Shown here piece by piece: positions 1 to 9,117 of a DNA stretch of 64,000 nt. The DNA is from Stutzerimonas zhaodongensis (GTDB taxonomy: Bacteria > Pseudomonadota > Gammaproteobacteria > Pseudomonadales > Pseudomonadaceae): the NCBI RefSeq assembly GCF_003696365.1, contig NZ_RFFM01000004.1:186001-250000 (forward strand), given 5' to 3'. Positions within the stretch are counted from its first letter, which is position 1; each line of letters begins with the position of its first letter. The notes under the pieces were generated by a model. The model worked only from the letters and a program-made list of their open reading frames with translations. It ran no database searches and was not told the origin of the DNA. A program made the position numbers and the translations under genes.

Positions 1-76
1 TCGACGCTACTGCAACCTAAGGTTCGGTCGCCCGATGTTCTGGCACTGCCGTCAAGTAATCGCCGCAGGATGCAGT

Positions 77-2172
77 ATGACCTCAAGCAAATACAAGCTC
101 AGCTACGAGACCTGGGCCTCGGCGCTAGTCACCCTGTTCGTGCTCTTGCCCACCGTACCGGCGCTCATGCTGGTTAATTTTGAGTGGTTCGACCTGCGCA
201 GCTTGTTGCTTGCAGAGCTCCTGCTCATGTTTGCGGGCCTACCGGTGCTGCTGGCCTGGCTGAGCAGCATCCGCCGCTCGCTCCGCGTTCTGAACGAAGA
301 CACGCGGCGCATCCGCCAGCTCGATTTCAGCGCGTGCAACAGTTCCGGCTCGCTGATTCGCGAGCTTGACGACCTGCATCGCCAGCATGACGCCATGCGC
401 GGTTCGCTGAGAGCCCAGAACCAGGCCCTCGAAGAAGCACAGGAGAAGCTCGCCAGCCTGGTGGAAAACGGCCTGTTGCTCTCCTCCGAGCGGGATAAGC
501 ATCGGCTGCTGCAGCACATCCTTCTGCAAGGCAAGCGCATCTCTAACGCTGACGCCGCAACGCTGTACCTGATGACCGACCATGACAGCCTGCGCTTCAC
601 GTTGCGTTCGAAGGCCGACCATTTACCAGACATCGAACTACCGCTACATGATCCGCAGACGGGTGTGCCCAACGAGCGGCACGTTTCGACCTATGTGGCG
701 CTACGCAGGGAGACGGTCATCATCGATGACGTGTACCGCGATACGCGCTTCGATCTCTCCGGCACGCGCCGGTTCGATGAGGAGTCAGGCTACCGAACGG
801 TATCGATGCTCTGCATACCGCTGATTGCACGCGGTGGCGAAGTGCTCGGCGTATTGCAGTTCATGAATGCGCTGGATCCGGCCAGCCGCGAAGTCACCAG
901 TTTCTCCAGGCAAAGTCTGAGATTTGTCGAGGCGCTGGCCTCGCAGTCGGCGGTGGCACTGGAAAACCACAACCTGATCGACTCACAGACCGCCCTGATC
1001 GATTCCATGATCGAGATCCTCGCCGGTGCGATCGATGCCAAGAGCGCCTACACCGGCGGACACTGCGCCCGCGTTCCCGAGCTCGCCATGATGCTGGCTG
1101 AGAAGGCGTGCGAAGCCGATGAAGGCCCCCTGGCGGACTTCAGATTCGAAACCGATGACCAGTGGCGGGAGTTTCGCATCGGCGCCTGGCTTCATGATTG
1201 CGGCAAGATCACGACCCCAGAACACATCGTCGATAAGGCCACCAAGCTGGAGACCGTCTACAACCGTATCCACGAGATCCGCATGCGCTTCGAAGTGCTG
1301 CTGCGTGATGCCATGATCGAACGGCTGGAAGCGCTGGCTACGGGCGAGTCACCAGAAGCGGTCGAGGCACGCTACACCGAAACGGCAGCACGCCTGACAG
1401 AGGAGTTCGATTTCGTCGCCGAGTGCAATATTGGCAGTGAGCAAATGGCACCGGAGCGCATCGGACGGCTCCAGCGGATCGCCGAGCAAGGCTGGACCCG
1501 CCATTTCGATGATCGCCTCGGCATCTCTCACGAGGAAGCGGCTCGCCTGGAGGCTTTCCCAACCGTCGCATTGCCGGCGTTCGAGAGACTGCTGGCGGAC
1601 AAAGCCGAACACCTCATGCCGCATACTGCGACCAAGGCGCTGGACCCGAAATACGGCTTCAAGATGAGCGTGCCCGAGCACCAGTTCAACTTCGGCGAAC
1701 TCTATAACCTGAGCATCAACCGCGGCACGCTGACAGCCGAGGAGCGTTTCAAGGTCAACGAGCACATCGTCCAGACCATCGTGATGCTTGAGAACCTGCC
1801 ATTCCCAAAAGAACCTGCAGCGGGTGCCGGAATACGCCGGCACGCATCACGAAACGCTTCTGGGGACCGGCTACCCAAGAAAGCTGGGGCCCGAGCAGCT
1901 ATCCATTCCGGCGCGGATCATGGCCATCGCCGAACATCTTCGAAGCGCTGACCGCCTGCGATCGCCCCTACAAGGAGGCCAAGCCGCTGAGCGAGTCGCT
2001 GCGGATTCTGGCGCGCCTGCGCGACCGCGGTCACATCGATGCGGATCTCTTCCGGCTCTTCCTGACGTGCGGCCTGCACAGCGCCTATGGCGAACGCCAC
2101 CTTCGGCCCGAGCAACTGGACCAGGTGGACGTCGCTTCGCTTCTACAGCCGCAAGTTACGTCAGCAGAGTAG
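77..2172 (+). pseudogene. GAF / HD-GYP cyclic-di-GMP phosphodiesterase-like gene with two frameshifts
   Basis: If read through, this would be a protein of about 697 aa: an N-terminal membrane segment (residues ~10-60), a coiled linker, a GAF domain (~130-310), and an HD-GYP domain that in this family degrades cyclic di-GMP. The HD pair is H373-D374 (in WLHDCGKI) and the GYP motif (LLGTGYP) lies near base 1865. Two single-base insertions break the frame: an extra A in the AAAA run at 1807-1810 and an extra A at 1933-1934. Removing both restores a continuous reading (PKNLQRVPEYAGTHHE, then AIADIFEALTACDRPYKEA) to a stop at 2170-2172. ATG 77 is chosen because AGGA precedes it by about 7 bases. 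The first frame alone ends at 1951 and loses the GYP motif. The breaks may be real decay or sequencing error; the family call is secure. Confidence 0.85.
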
Positions 2173-2187
2173 CCAGAGCGCCCGAGT

Positions 2188-2385
2188 TCAGATCGCGACC
2201 CGACCGTCCCACAACTCTTTGTCGTCGAGCTGAAGGGTATCGACATAACGCGGCAAACCGCTGATCTCTTCCAGCTCGGTCATACCGGCGAGCTGGCTGA
2301 CGATGCGATAGCGCTTGCCGGCGGTTTTGTCTTGTAGCGGATAAAGCACAGCGATCTGCTGGGCCAACTCGGTCAGGGTCGACAT
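2188..2385 (-). CDS. Small conserved-looking protein of unknown function
   Basis: This is a 65-residue open frame on the minus strand, convergent with the broken HD-GYP gene and only 15 bases from its end. It starts MSTLTELAQQIAVLY and ends WDGRVAI. It has no signal peptide, membrane segment or cysteine motif and is acidic towards its C-terminus. I do not recognise the family. Codon choice is GC-ending like its neighbours and the frame fills the gap neatly, which favours a real gene. No clear Shine-Dalgarno sequence precedes the ATG. Confidence 0.5.
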   Translation of the reverse strand: MSTLTELAQQIAVLYPLQDKTAGKRYRIVSQLAGMTELEEISGLPRYVDTLQLDDKELWDGRVAI

Positions 2386-2722
2386 GGTGCGGGGACTGCT
2401 CTGGGTGTGTGAAAAACCAGGCTATTTACTACGAATCGCTGCCGATTGCGCGACACAGCCGACGCCTAGCAGCCCACTCATCGGAACGGCTTGTTCAACT
2501 CCGCAACCAGTGAATCGTAACGGCGCTCAGCATTGGCTTTAGCCAGGCATGCGGCGGTGAAAATCCGACCGCTTCGGACAATTTTTGTCGGTAAACCAGC
2601 CGTGCGGTAATTAATTGCCAATCATCGGGCAACTTTCGCCTCACCCGTTGTCTCGTTCATGGGCGTGCACCAAACCAACCATAAGCGCGCCGCATCAGAG
2701 CCTGACGTGAGGTCCCTTTCCA
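2386..2722. other. 337-bp intergenic region, probable promoter region of the aldehyde dehydrogenase operon
   Basis: This gap separates the leftward small gene from the rightward molybdenum dehydrogenase operon and so must hold divergent promoters. I see no gene, strong terminator or clear operator in it. No convincing Shine-Dalgarno sequence precedes ATG 2723. Confidence 0.4.
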
Positions 2723-3175
2723 ATGCTGACACTTTCCATCAACGGCGCCGACCTCGAGGCCGACGTTCCCGAAGACATGCCCCTGCTATGGGTCCTGCGC
2801 GACGTACTGGGCCTGACGGGTAGCAAGTACGGGTGCGGTATCGCCCAGTGCGGCGCCTGCACCGTTCACCTCGACGGCCAGGCAGCACGCTCGTGCGTGT
2901 TGCCGGTGGGTGAGGTGAAGGATCGCAAGGTCGTGACCATCGAAAGCATCGGCAACACCGATCTCGGCCAGCAGGTGCAACAGGCATGGTTGGAGGACGA
3001 GGTGGTGCAGTGCGGTTACTGCCAGTGTGGGCAGATCATGTCGGCCGTTGCGCTGCTGGAGAAGAACCCCCAGCCGGACGACAAGGCCATCGACCAGGGC
3101 ATGGCCGGTAATCTGTGCCGCTGCTGCACCTATACCCGCATTCGCAGCGCCATCAAGCGCGTCGCTCAAGCATGA
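2723..3175 (+). CDS. 2Fe-2S subunit of a molybdenum aldehyde/isoquinoline-type oxidoreductase (IorA-like)
   Basis: 150 aa, the usual length for the small iron-sulfur subunit of the xanthine oxidase family. An N-terminal plant-ferredoxin-like domain carries C38, C43, C46 and C58. A C-terminal helical domain carries C97, C100, C132 and C134, ligands of the second 2Fe-2S cluster next to the molybdopterin. The subunit passes electrons from the Mo centre of the next gene towards the cytochrome c encoded third. Its stop overlaps the region of the next start (ATGA at 3172-3175), so the genes form one operon. The true substrate (aldehyde or N-heterocycle) cannot be read from sequence. Confidence 0.9.
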   Translation: MLTLSINGADLEADVPEDMPLLWVLRDVLGLTGSKYGCGIAQCGACTVHLDGQAARSCVLPVGEVKDRKVVTIESIGNTDLGQQVQQAWLEDEVVQCGYCQCGQIMSAVALLEKNPQPDDKAIDQGMAGNLCRCCTYTRIRSAIKRVAQA

Positions 3176-3186
3176 GGAAGCGCAAG

Positions 3187-5388
3187 ATGGCCAACCGGGA
3201 AACGACCCTGCAATCCCCTTCGCGCCGCACCCTCCTGAAAATCAGCAGCCTGGCATTGGGTGGCCTGGTAATCGGCTTTTCGCTCCCATTTGCCGGGCGC
3301 AGCTTTGCCGAGCAGATTCTCAATGAGGGGCCTGAAGATCAGCCCATGTCCAACGCCACGGCGCTGGATGCCTTTATCAGCATCGACCGCGACGGCCAGG
3401 TGACCTTTACCGTACCGAAGATCGAAATGGGCCAGGGTGCGCAGAGCGGCCTGGCCGTGATGGTGGCCGAAGAGCTGGAGATCGAACTCGACCAGATCAC
3501 CCTGAAGGAAGCACCGCCTAACGAGCAGATCTACAACGACAAGCTGCTCAATTTCCAGGCCACGGGCGGTTCGACCTCGATCCGCAGCAACTGGGAACCG
3601 TTGCGCCAGGCCGGCGCGGCGGCGCGGCTGCTGCTAATCCAAGCTGCTGCACAACGCTGGCAGGTTGGCGCCGACACCCTTCGCGCCGAGAAGGGCCGCG
3701 TGCTGGGCGGCACGAATGGTCAGAGTTTCGGTTATGGCGAACTGGTCGAAGACGCCTCCAAACTGCCAGTGCCAGAGGATATTCCACTCAAGCCCGCCGA
3801 GCAGTTCCGCCTGATAGGCAAGCCCACCCGCCGACTGGACACGCCAGCCAAGGTCAACGGTACTGCCCGCTTCACCATCGACCTGGTCGTTCCCGGCATG
3901 AAGTACGCCTCTGCCCGCGCCTGCCCAGTACTAGGCGGCACGGTACGCAACGTCGACGAGCGCGCCGCCCGGGCCGTTCCGGGGGTGATCGAGATCATCC
4001 GTCTGGAAAATGCCGTGGCGGTGATCGGTGAGCACACCTGGGCAGCTTTCGCCGGCGTGCGTGCGCTGGGCATCGAATGGGACCTCGGCGACAACGCCGG
4101 CATCGATTCCGCGCAGATGGAGCGCGACATCAAGGACGCGCTGGACAAGACCGGGGCCATCGCCAATGAACAAGGCGACATCGATAAGGCGCTCAAGGAT
4201 GCGGCCAAGACATTCGAAGCCGAATACCAGATGCCCTTCCTTGCCCATGCCGCGCTGGAACCCATGACCTGCGTTGCCCAAGTACGCTCCGACGCAGTTG
4301 AACTGTGGGTCGGCACCCAGGTGCCGGTAAGGGCGCAGACGGCAGCCGCTGAAGCCTCGGGACGCCCCGCCGAGCAGGTCATCGTCAACAACCAGCTCAT
4401 CGGTGGCGCCTTCGGCCGTCGCCTGGAGGTGGACTTCATCAGCCAGGCCGTAGCGATTGCAGCCAAGGTGGACTACCCGATCAAGCTGACCTGGACGCGA
4501 GAAGAAGACACCACCCACGACATGTATCGCCCACATTACATCGACCGCTTCTCCGCTGCGCTGGATGCCGAAGGCCGCTTGCAAGGCTGGCGTCATACCA
4601 TTGCCGGCGCTTCGGTCCTTGCGCGCTTTGCGCCTGCTGCGGTACCCGAGAACGGCCTGGATGGCGATGCCGTGGAAGTGGCCATGCATCCGATCTACGC
4701 CATGCCCAACTTGCGAGTGAATTACGTGCCGGTGCCGCCCAAGGCGCTGCATCAGTCCTGGTGGCGCGGCGTCGGGCCGTTACGCAGCACCTATATGTTG
4801 GAAAGCTTCATCGATGAAGTTGCACGCAGCGTAGAGCAGGACCCAGTCGAGTACCGCATGGCGCTGCTCGGTAGCCATCCACGTGCTCAGGCGGTGTTAC
4901 GCCTTGCAGCCGAGAAATCGGGATGGGGCGAATCGCTGGAAGCCGGCCACGGCCGAGGCGTCGCTGTGCAGGAAGTGTTCGGCAGCTTTCTCGCCACGGT
5001 GGTCGAGTTGCAGGTGACCGAGGACAAAGGCATCAAGCTCAAGCGCCTGGTCGTCGCGATCGATTGCGGCCAGGTGATGAACCCGGTGTCGGTCAAATCG
5101 CAGATCGAGGGCGGCACGCTGTTCGGGCTGTCCGCAGCGCTGTTCAACGAGATCACCGTCAGCCAGGGTCGCGTCGAGCAGACCAACTTCCATGATTACC
5201 GCCAGCTGCGGATCAGCGATGCGCCACCGGTGGAGACCTACATCGTAGAGAGCCGCGAAGCACCCGGAGGCGTCGGCGAGGCCGGCACCGCGATGATCGC
5301 GCCCGCACTGGTCAATGCCCTGGCCACTGCCAGCGGCACCCGTATCCGCCGCCTGCCGCTGGCTCGCGCCGGCTATTACGTGATTTGA
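3187..5388 (+). CDS. Molybdopterin-binding large subunit of aldehyde dehydrogenase (IorB-like), Tat-exported
   Basis: 733 aa. The start at 3187 is preferred to the overlapping ATG at 3172 because GAGGAAG lies about 7 bases before it. The N-terminus carries a twin-arginine signal (SRRTLLK followed by a hydrophobic stretch to GFSLPFAGRSFA), so the folded cofactor enzyme is exported to the periplasm. The remainder has the two halves of the Mo-binding xanthine oxidase fold: MGQGAQSGL near residue 83, GGAFGRRLE in the middle, and GVGEAGTAMIAPALVNA near the end, whose Glu is the expected catalytic base. It acts with the 2Fe-2S subunit before it and the cytochrome after it. No XdhC/MocA-type maturation gene is adjacent. 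Confidence 0.9.
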   Translation: MANRETTLQSPSRRTLLKISSLALGGLVIGFSLPFAGRSFAEQILNEGPEDQPMSNATALDAFISIDRDGQVTFTVPKIEMGQGAQSGLAVMVAEELEIELDQITLKEAPPNEQIYNDKLLNFQATGGSTSIRSNWEPLRQAGAAARLLLIQAAAQRWQVGADTLRAEKGRVLGGTNGQSFGYGELVEDASKLPVPEDIPLKPAEQFRLIGKPTRRLDTPAKVNGTARFTIDLVVPGMKYASARACPVLGGTVRNVDERAARAVPGVIEIIRLENAVAVIGEHTWAAFAGVRALGIEWDLGDNAGIDSAQMERDIKDALDKTGAIANEQGDIDKALKDAAKTFEAEYQMPFLAHAALEPMTCVAQVRSDAVELWVGTQVPVRAQTAAAEASGRPAEQVIVNNQLIGGAFGRRLEVDFISQAVAIAAKVDYPIKLTWTREEDTTHDMYRPHYIDRFSAALDAEGRLQGWRHTIAGASVLARFAPAAVPENGLDGDAVEVAMHPIYAMPNLRVNYVPVPPKALHQSWWRGVGPLRSTYMLESFIDEVARSVEQDPVEYRMALLGSHPRAQAVLRLAAEKSGWGESLEAGHGRGVAVQEVFGSFLATVVELQVTEDKGIKLKRLVVAIDCGQVMNPVSVKSQIEGGTLFGLSAALFNEITVSQGRVEQTNFHDYRQLRISDAPPVETYIVESREAPGGVGEAGTAMIAPALVNALATASGTRIRRLPLARAGYYVI

Positions 5389-5398
5389 GGAACCCGGC

Positions 5399-6640
5399 AT
5401 GAAGATTCGATTATTACACCGCAGCCTGCTGGGTGCTGCGCTCGCCGTCTGCGCTGGTGCAGCCTTAGCGCAGCCGGCGGACCAAGCGCTGCTCGAACGC
5501 GGCCAATACCTGACGCAGGCGGCCGACTGCCTGGCCTGCCACGTCACCGACGGTGGCAAGCCCTACGCTGGCGGTCTACCGGTGAAAATGCCGTTCGGCA
5601 CCCTGTATTCGACCAATATCACCCCGGACAAGGAGACCGGGATCGGTAATTGGAGCGACGATGACTTCGTAGAAGCCATGCAGCAGGGCGTTAGCCCGGA
5701 CGGGAAACACTATTACCCGGCGTTTCCGTACACGTCCTACACCTTGATGCCACGCGAGGACATTCTGGCGATCAAGGCCTACCTGTTCAGCCTGGAGCCG
5801 GTAAACCAGCCGAACAAGGAAAACGACATCGGCTTTCCGTTCAACCAGCGCTGGGGCATCGCGCTCTGGAACATGCTGTTCCTTGACGATGAACGCTTCG
5901 AGCCGGACCCGGAGCAATCCGAGCAATGGAACCGCGGCGCCTATCTGGTAGAAGGCCCGGGTCACTGCGGCGAGTGCCACACGCCGCGCAACTTCATGCA
6001 AGCGAAGAAGGCTTCCGAGGCCCTCGGCGGTGCAACCATCCAGGGTTGGGCGGCCTGGAACATCACTGGCGATGAACAAAGTGGCATCGGCGGATGGCCG
6101 GACGAAGCGCTCGCCAGCTACATGGCGACCGGCGTCGCGCCGGGTTATGGCGTGGCCGGTGGCCCCATGGCTGAGGTAGTCAATCATAGCCTGCGGCATC
6201 TGACGCCAGAGGACATCCAGGCGATAGTGGTCTATCTCAAATCTGTGCCGGCTCAGCCAGCTGAGGTCAAGCGACCCGATGACAAAGCGCTGGCGAACGA
6301 GCCGCCGTCAGAGAGTCGTCATCCGCTGGGACAAAAGCTGTTCGCCGATGCCTGCGCCAGCTGCCACCACTGGGACGGTAGCGGGCGGCAAAGTGACTAC
6401 GCCTCCTTGCGTGGATTACGCACGGTCAACGATCCGAACGCGCTTAATCTGGTACAGGTCATTCTCAATGGCGACGCCCTGCACGGCCCGAACGGCCATC
6501 ATTTGATGCCGGCGTTCAACCGCCACTTCAATGATCGGGAAGTCTCGGCCTTGAGCAACTTCATGCTGAGCCACTTCGGGTCCCAGGCGGGCGAGCTGAC
6601 GCCAGAAACCATTGCCGAGAGGCGGAAGGAAGGACACTGA
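5399..6640 (+). CDS. Triheme cytochrome c electron-acceptor subunit of the aldehyde dehydrogenase
   Basis: 413 aa with a cleavable signal peptide (cleavage after AALA, residue ~24) and three heme c sites: CLACH at 44-48, CGECH at 190-194 and CASCH at 319-323. This three-heme layout and length match the cytochrome subunits of membrane alcohol and aldehyde dehydrogenases, which pass electrons to ubiquinone or the respiratory chain. It follows the Mo subunit by 10 bases, with GAGGAA before the ATG, so all three genes are co-transcribed. No C-terminal membrane anchor is obvious; heme contacts or the partner proteins may hold it at the membrane. Confidence 0.9.
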   Translation: MKIRLLHRSLLGAALAVCAGAALAQPADQALLERGQYLTQAADCLACHVTDGGKPYAGGLPVKMPFGTLYSTNITPDKETGIGNWSDDDFVEAMQQGVSPDGKHYYPAFPYTSYTLMPREDILAIKAYLFSLEPVNQPNKENDIGFPFNQRWGIALWNMLFLDDERFEPDPEQSEQWNRGAYLVEGPGHCGECHTPRNFMQAKKASEALGGATIQGWAAWNITGDEQSGIGGWPDEALASYMATGVAPGYGVAGGPMAEVVNHSLRHLTPEDIQAIVVYLKSVPAQPAEVKRPDDKALANEPPSESRHPLGQKLFADACASCHHWDGSGRQSDYASLRGLRTVNDPNALNLVQVILNGDALHGPNGHHLMPAFNRHFNDREVSALSNFMLSHFGSQAGELTPETIAERRKEGH

Positions 6641-7060
6641 CCCCAAAATAGTTAGACGCAGCCACCTAGCCAGCGATACCCATCGGGCATGAACAGGCGC
6701 CCGATGGGTATCGCCTCGCTGACGCCCAAGCCCCAGGAGCGCCCAGATGCAAGACCAGCCCCGCAAGTGATGTAACCCCAAGACACCGCCGTTCCGCTTA
6801 GTTCCGTAGCAGAATGGTCATTCGTCGCAAACCCGCCCGCCATTCGTCGCATGGCCACTTGCATGATGGCACTTGCCGTATTCTCGCCGGCTATCGGAGT
6901 CAGAGAATCCGATTCGCAGTCCGGCATATAAATCGCATCCAACACGCCCGTACTGTGCTGCGCCATGCGATTGGCGCCGCGGGGATCCCCCGCGAACAAC
7001 TGTGGTCCGCCTCGCTGGCGGTTGTTTGTCGAAACATCGGGCTTCCCGATTGGATGTGAA
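6641..7060. other. 420-bp intergenic region before the FtsH-like gene
   Basis: The gap begins with a strong hairpin (listed separately) and should hold the promoter of the FtsH-like gene. Short open frames here have no coding character. No clear sigma-70 or heat-shock promoter stood out. Confidence 0.4.
6673..6714 (+). terminator. Perfect 16-bp hairpin after the dehydrogenase operon
   Basis: GCGATACCCATCGGGC at 6673-6688 pairs perfectly with 6699-6714 across a 10-base loop, 32 bases after the cytochrome stop codon. There is no following T-run, so it may stabilise the 3' end of the mRNA rather than act as a classical intrinsic terminator. Confidence 0.6.
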
Positions 7061-9028
7061 ATGAAAACACCACGTCTGCTACAAGGTCGCCGCGGCCCTG
7101 TGCTCTCCGTTGTCCTGTTGCTGCTGATCGTTGCTAGCGTAGCGTTCTGGCAGTTACGCCCGACCGCCCCATCCACGCCGGCTACCGGTGCTGCTGCCAG
7201 CATGCTCGAGGCATTGCAGGAATCAACCGAACCCTGGAAAGCCAATCGACGCGATCTCTCCGTGCTGATGGCCGATCTGCGCGGCGCGACCATTGCCAGT
7301 GCGGCGCTGGATAAGGACGCCGTCTACATCAGCCTGCAAGACGGCCTGCACTATTGGGTGCCGGATCAATCGGGTCGCGTCGCGCAACTGATGCTCGACC
7401 ACTACGCCAGCAGCGAGGGCCAGCTGTTCCCGCTGACACTGTTCGAAACCGACGGCGAAGCGCCCTGGTACAAAGCTGTGGTGCCCTATGCCCCCTTCAT
7501 CCTGCTACTGCTCGGCGCGCTGACCTATCTTGCGATCAAGAGCCAAGCGTTTCAGGTACAGCGCAAGGGTAGTGGCATCAGCTTTGCCGATGTGGTGGGC
7601 GCTGGCGAGGCCAAGCAGGCCTTGAGCGACGTCACTGCCTATCTTCGCGACCCCGCAGCCTACGCCGCGCTGGGCGCCCGCCCGCCTAAAGGCGTGTTGC
7701 TGACCGGCGAGCCCGGCACCGGCAAGACCCAACTGGCCAAGGCGCTGGCGACCGAATCCAACGCCAGCTTCATTCAGGTGACCGGCAGCGACTTCTCGTC
7801 AATGTACTTCGGCGTCGGCATCCAGAAGGTCAAAGCGCTGTTCCGCACTGCGCGCAAGCAGGCACCCTGCATCATCTTCATCGACGAGATCGACGGCATC
7901 GGCAAGCGCGCCGAGCAGCAGCGCTCCAGCGACGCCGAGAGCAACCGCATCATCAACCAGTTCCTCGCCGAGATGGACGGCTTTGACGGCGCCAGCGGCG
8001 TGCTGGTGCTGGGTGCGACCAACTTCCCCAATTCGCTTGACCCTGCTCTGGTACGTGAAGGCCGCTTCGACCGCTCCATTGCCGTCGGGCTGCCAGGGCT
8101 GAGCGACCGGGAAGCGCTGTTCCGCCTCTACGCGGCCAAGATCCGCGCCGAGCAGGATCTGGACTTCCCACAGCTGGCGCGTAATACCGTTGGCCTCACA
8201 CCCGCCGCTATCGCCTATATCGTCAACCATGCCGCCTTGCTGGCCGCACGTGGCGAAGCTAAATCAGTGACCATGGCGCATTTCGTCGACGCAGTGGAAA
8301 CCTGCCGCATCGGCGAGCAGCCATCCGGCGTCACGCCCATGTCACCCACCGATCGCAAGCGTATCGCCGTGCATGAGGCCGGCCACGCACTTGTCGCCGC
8401 CGCGCTGAAAGTTGGTCGGGTGGAGAAGGTGACCATACTGCCGCGCGGTCAGGCCCTTGGGGTCACGCTGGTAACTCCGGTGGAGGACAAGCGCCTGCAC
8501 ATGGAATCGGAGCTGCGCAACCGCATCCAGATGCTCCTGGCTGGCCGCGGCGCAGAACAGCTGTATTTCCATGAGGTGTCCTCCGGTGCCGGCCAGGACC
8601 TTCAGGAAGCCTCGAAGATCGCGCTGTCGATGGTTGGCGCGCTGGGCATGGGGCCGAACGGCTCGCTGCTCAGCCTGCAAGCGGTACGCGACGCGCACAT
8701 CGAGTTCGATTCTGGCGAGTCGATTCGTGCTGCTGATACGCTACTCAAGCAACTCGACCGCGAGTGCATGGCCTTGCTCCAACGGCTAAAACCAGCGCTG
8801 GACCAGATCGCCGACAAGCTGCTGGCTGAGGAAACCGTGCCAGGTGAAGAGGTGCTGGCAGCCATAGAACGGCTACCGGAGCATCATCATGAGGCGAGCG
8901 TCAGCTCGATCATCGGCCACGCCATGAGCAGCATCGATCGCGTTGCTGCCAGCGCCATGGAGAATGCACCCTACCTCGATCTCGCGCCGATCGAGCAACC
9001 CGAGGACGATGGTCCGGGCATGCTCTGA
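7061..9028 (+). CDS. FtsH-like membrane AAA+ zinc metalloprotease (divergent paralogue)
   Basis: 655 aa with the FtsH order: a membrane segment (~15-33), a short periplasmic domain, a second segment (~145-163), an AAA+ domain with Walker A GEPGTGKT (216-223) and Walker B IIFIDEID (271-278), then an M41 peptidase domain with HEAGH (438-442). The third zinc ligand is plausibly the Asp of GAGQDLQEAS. The pore loop reads MYFGVG instead of the usual MFVGVG, and the C-terminal tail is rich in Asp/Glu/His. Housekeeping FtsH sits beside rrmJ/folP in Pseudomonas; this copy stands alone and is diverged, so a specialised quality-control role is likely. ATG 7061 gives an N-terminus of the expected form (MKTPRLLQ then a membrane helix). 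Confidence 0.9.
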   Translation: MKTPRLLQGRRGPVLSVVLLLLIVASVAFWQLRPTAPSTPATGAAASMLEALQESTEPWKANRRDLSVLMADLRGATIASAALDKDAVYISLQDGLHYWVPDQSGRVAQLMLDHYASSEGQLFPLTLFETDGEAPWYKAVVPYAPFILLLLGALTYLAIKSQAFQVQRKGSGISFADVVGAGEAKQALSDVTAYLRDPAAYAALGARPPKGVLLTGEPGTGKTQLAKALATESNASFIQVTGSDFSSMYFGVGIQKVKALFRTARKQAPCIIFIDEIDGIGKRAEQQRSSDAESNRIINQFLAEMDGFDGASGVLVLGATNFPNSLDPALVREGRFDRSIAVGLPGLSDREALFRLYAAKIRAEQDLDFPQLARNTVGLTPAAIAYIVNHAALLAARGEAKSVTMAHFVDAVETCRIGEQPSGVTPMSPTDRKRIAVHEAGHALVAAALKVGRVEKVTILPRGQALGVTLVTPVEDKRLHMESELRNRIQMLLAGRGAEQLYFHEVSSGAGQDLQEASKIALSMVGALGMGPNGSLLSLQAVRDAHIEFDSGESIRAADTLLKQLDRECMALLQRLKPALDQIADKLLAEETVPGEEVLAAIERLPEHHHEASVSSIIGHAMSSIDRVAASAMENAPYLDLAPIEQPEDDGPGML

Positions 9029-9050
9029 TAACTTGCCGGGACGGAAAAAA

Positions 9051-9082
9051 GAAGCCCATGCGATATGCATCGCATGGGCTTC
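9051..9082. terminator. Bidirectional intrinsic terminator between convergent genes
   Basis: GAAGCCCATGCGAT (9051-9064) pairs with 9069-9082 over a 4-base loop. AAAAAA precedes the stem and TTGGTTTT follows it, giving U-tracts in both directions. It lies between the stops of the FtsH-like gene and the minus-strand TPM gene. Confidence 0.85.
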
Positions 9083-9117
9083 TTGGTTTTCGTATGCCAA
9101 GCGGCTGAACAACCTGT

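Noticed and set aside
6638..6660. Sequence TGACCCCAAAATAGTTAGAC resembling an IS3-family terminal repeat
   Set aside because: No matching inverted end and no transposase remnant were found nearby, and the TGA is the natural stop of the cytochrome gene.
6814..7059. Short open frames upstream of the FtsH-like gene
   Set aside because: No ribosome-binding site, no family resemblance, and they lie in a promoter region.
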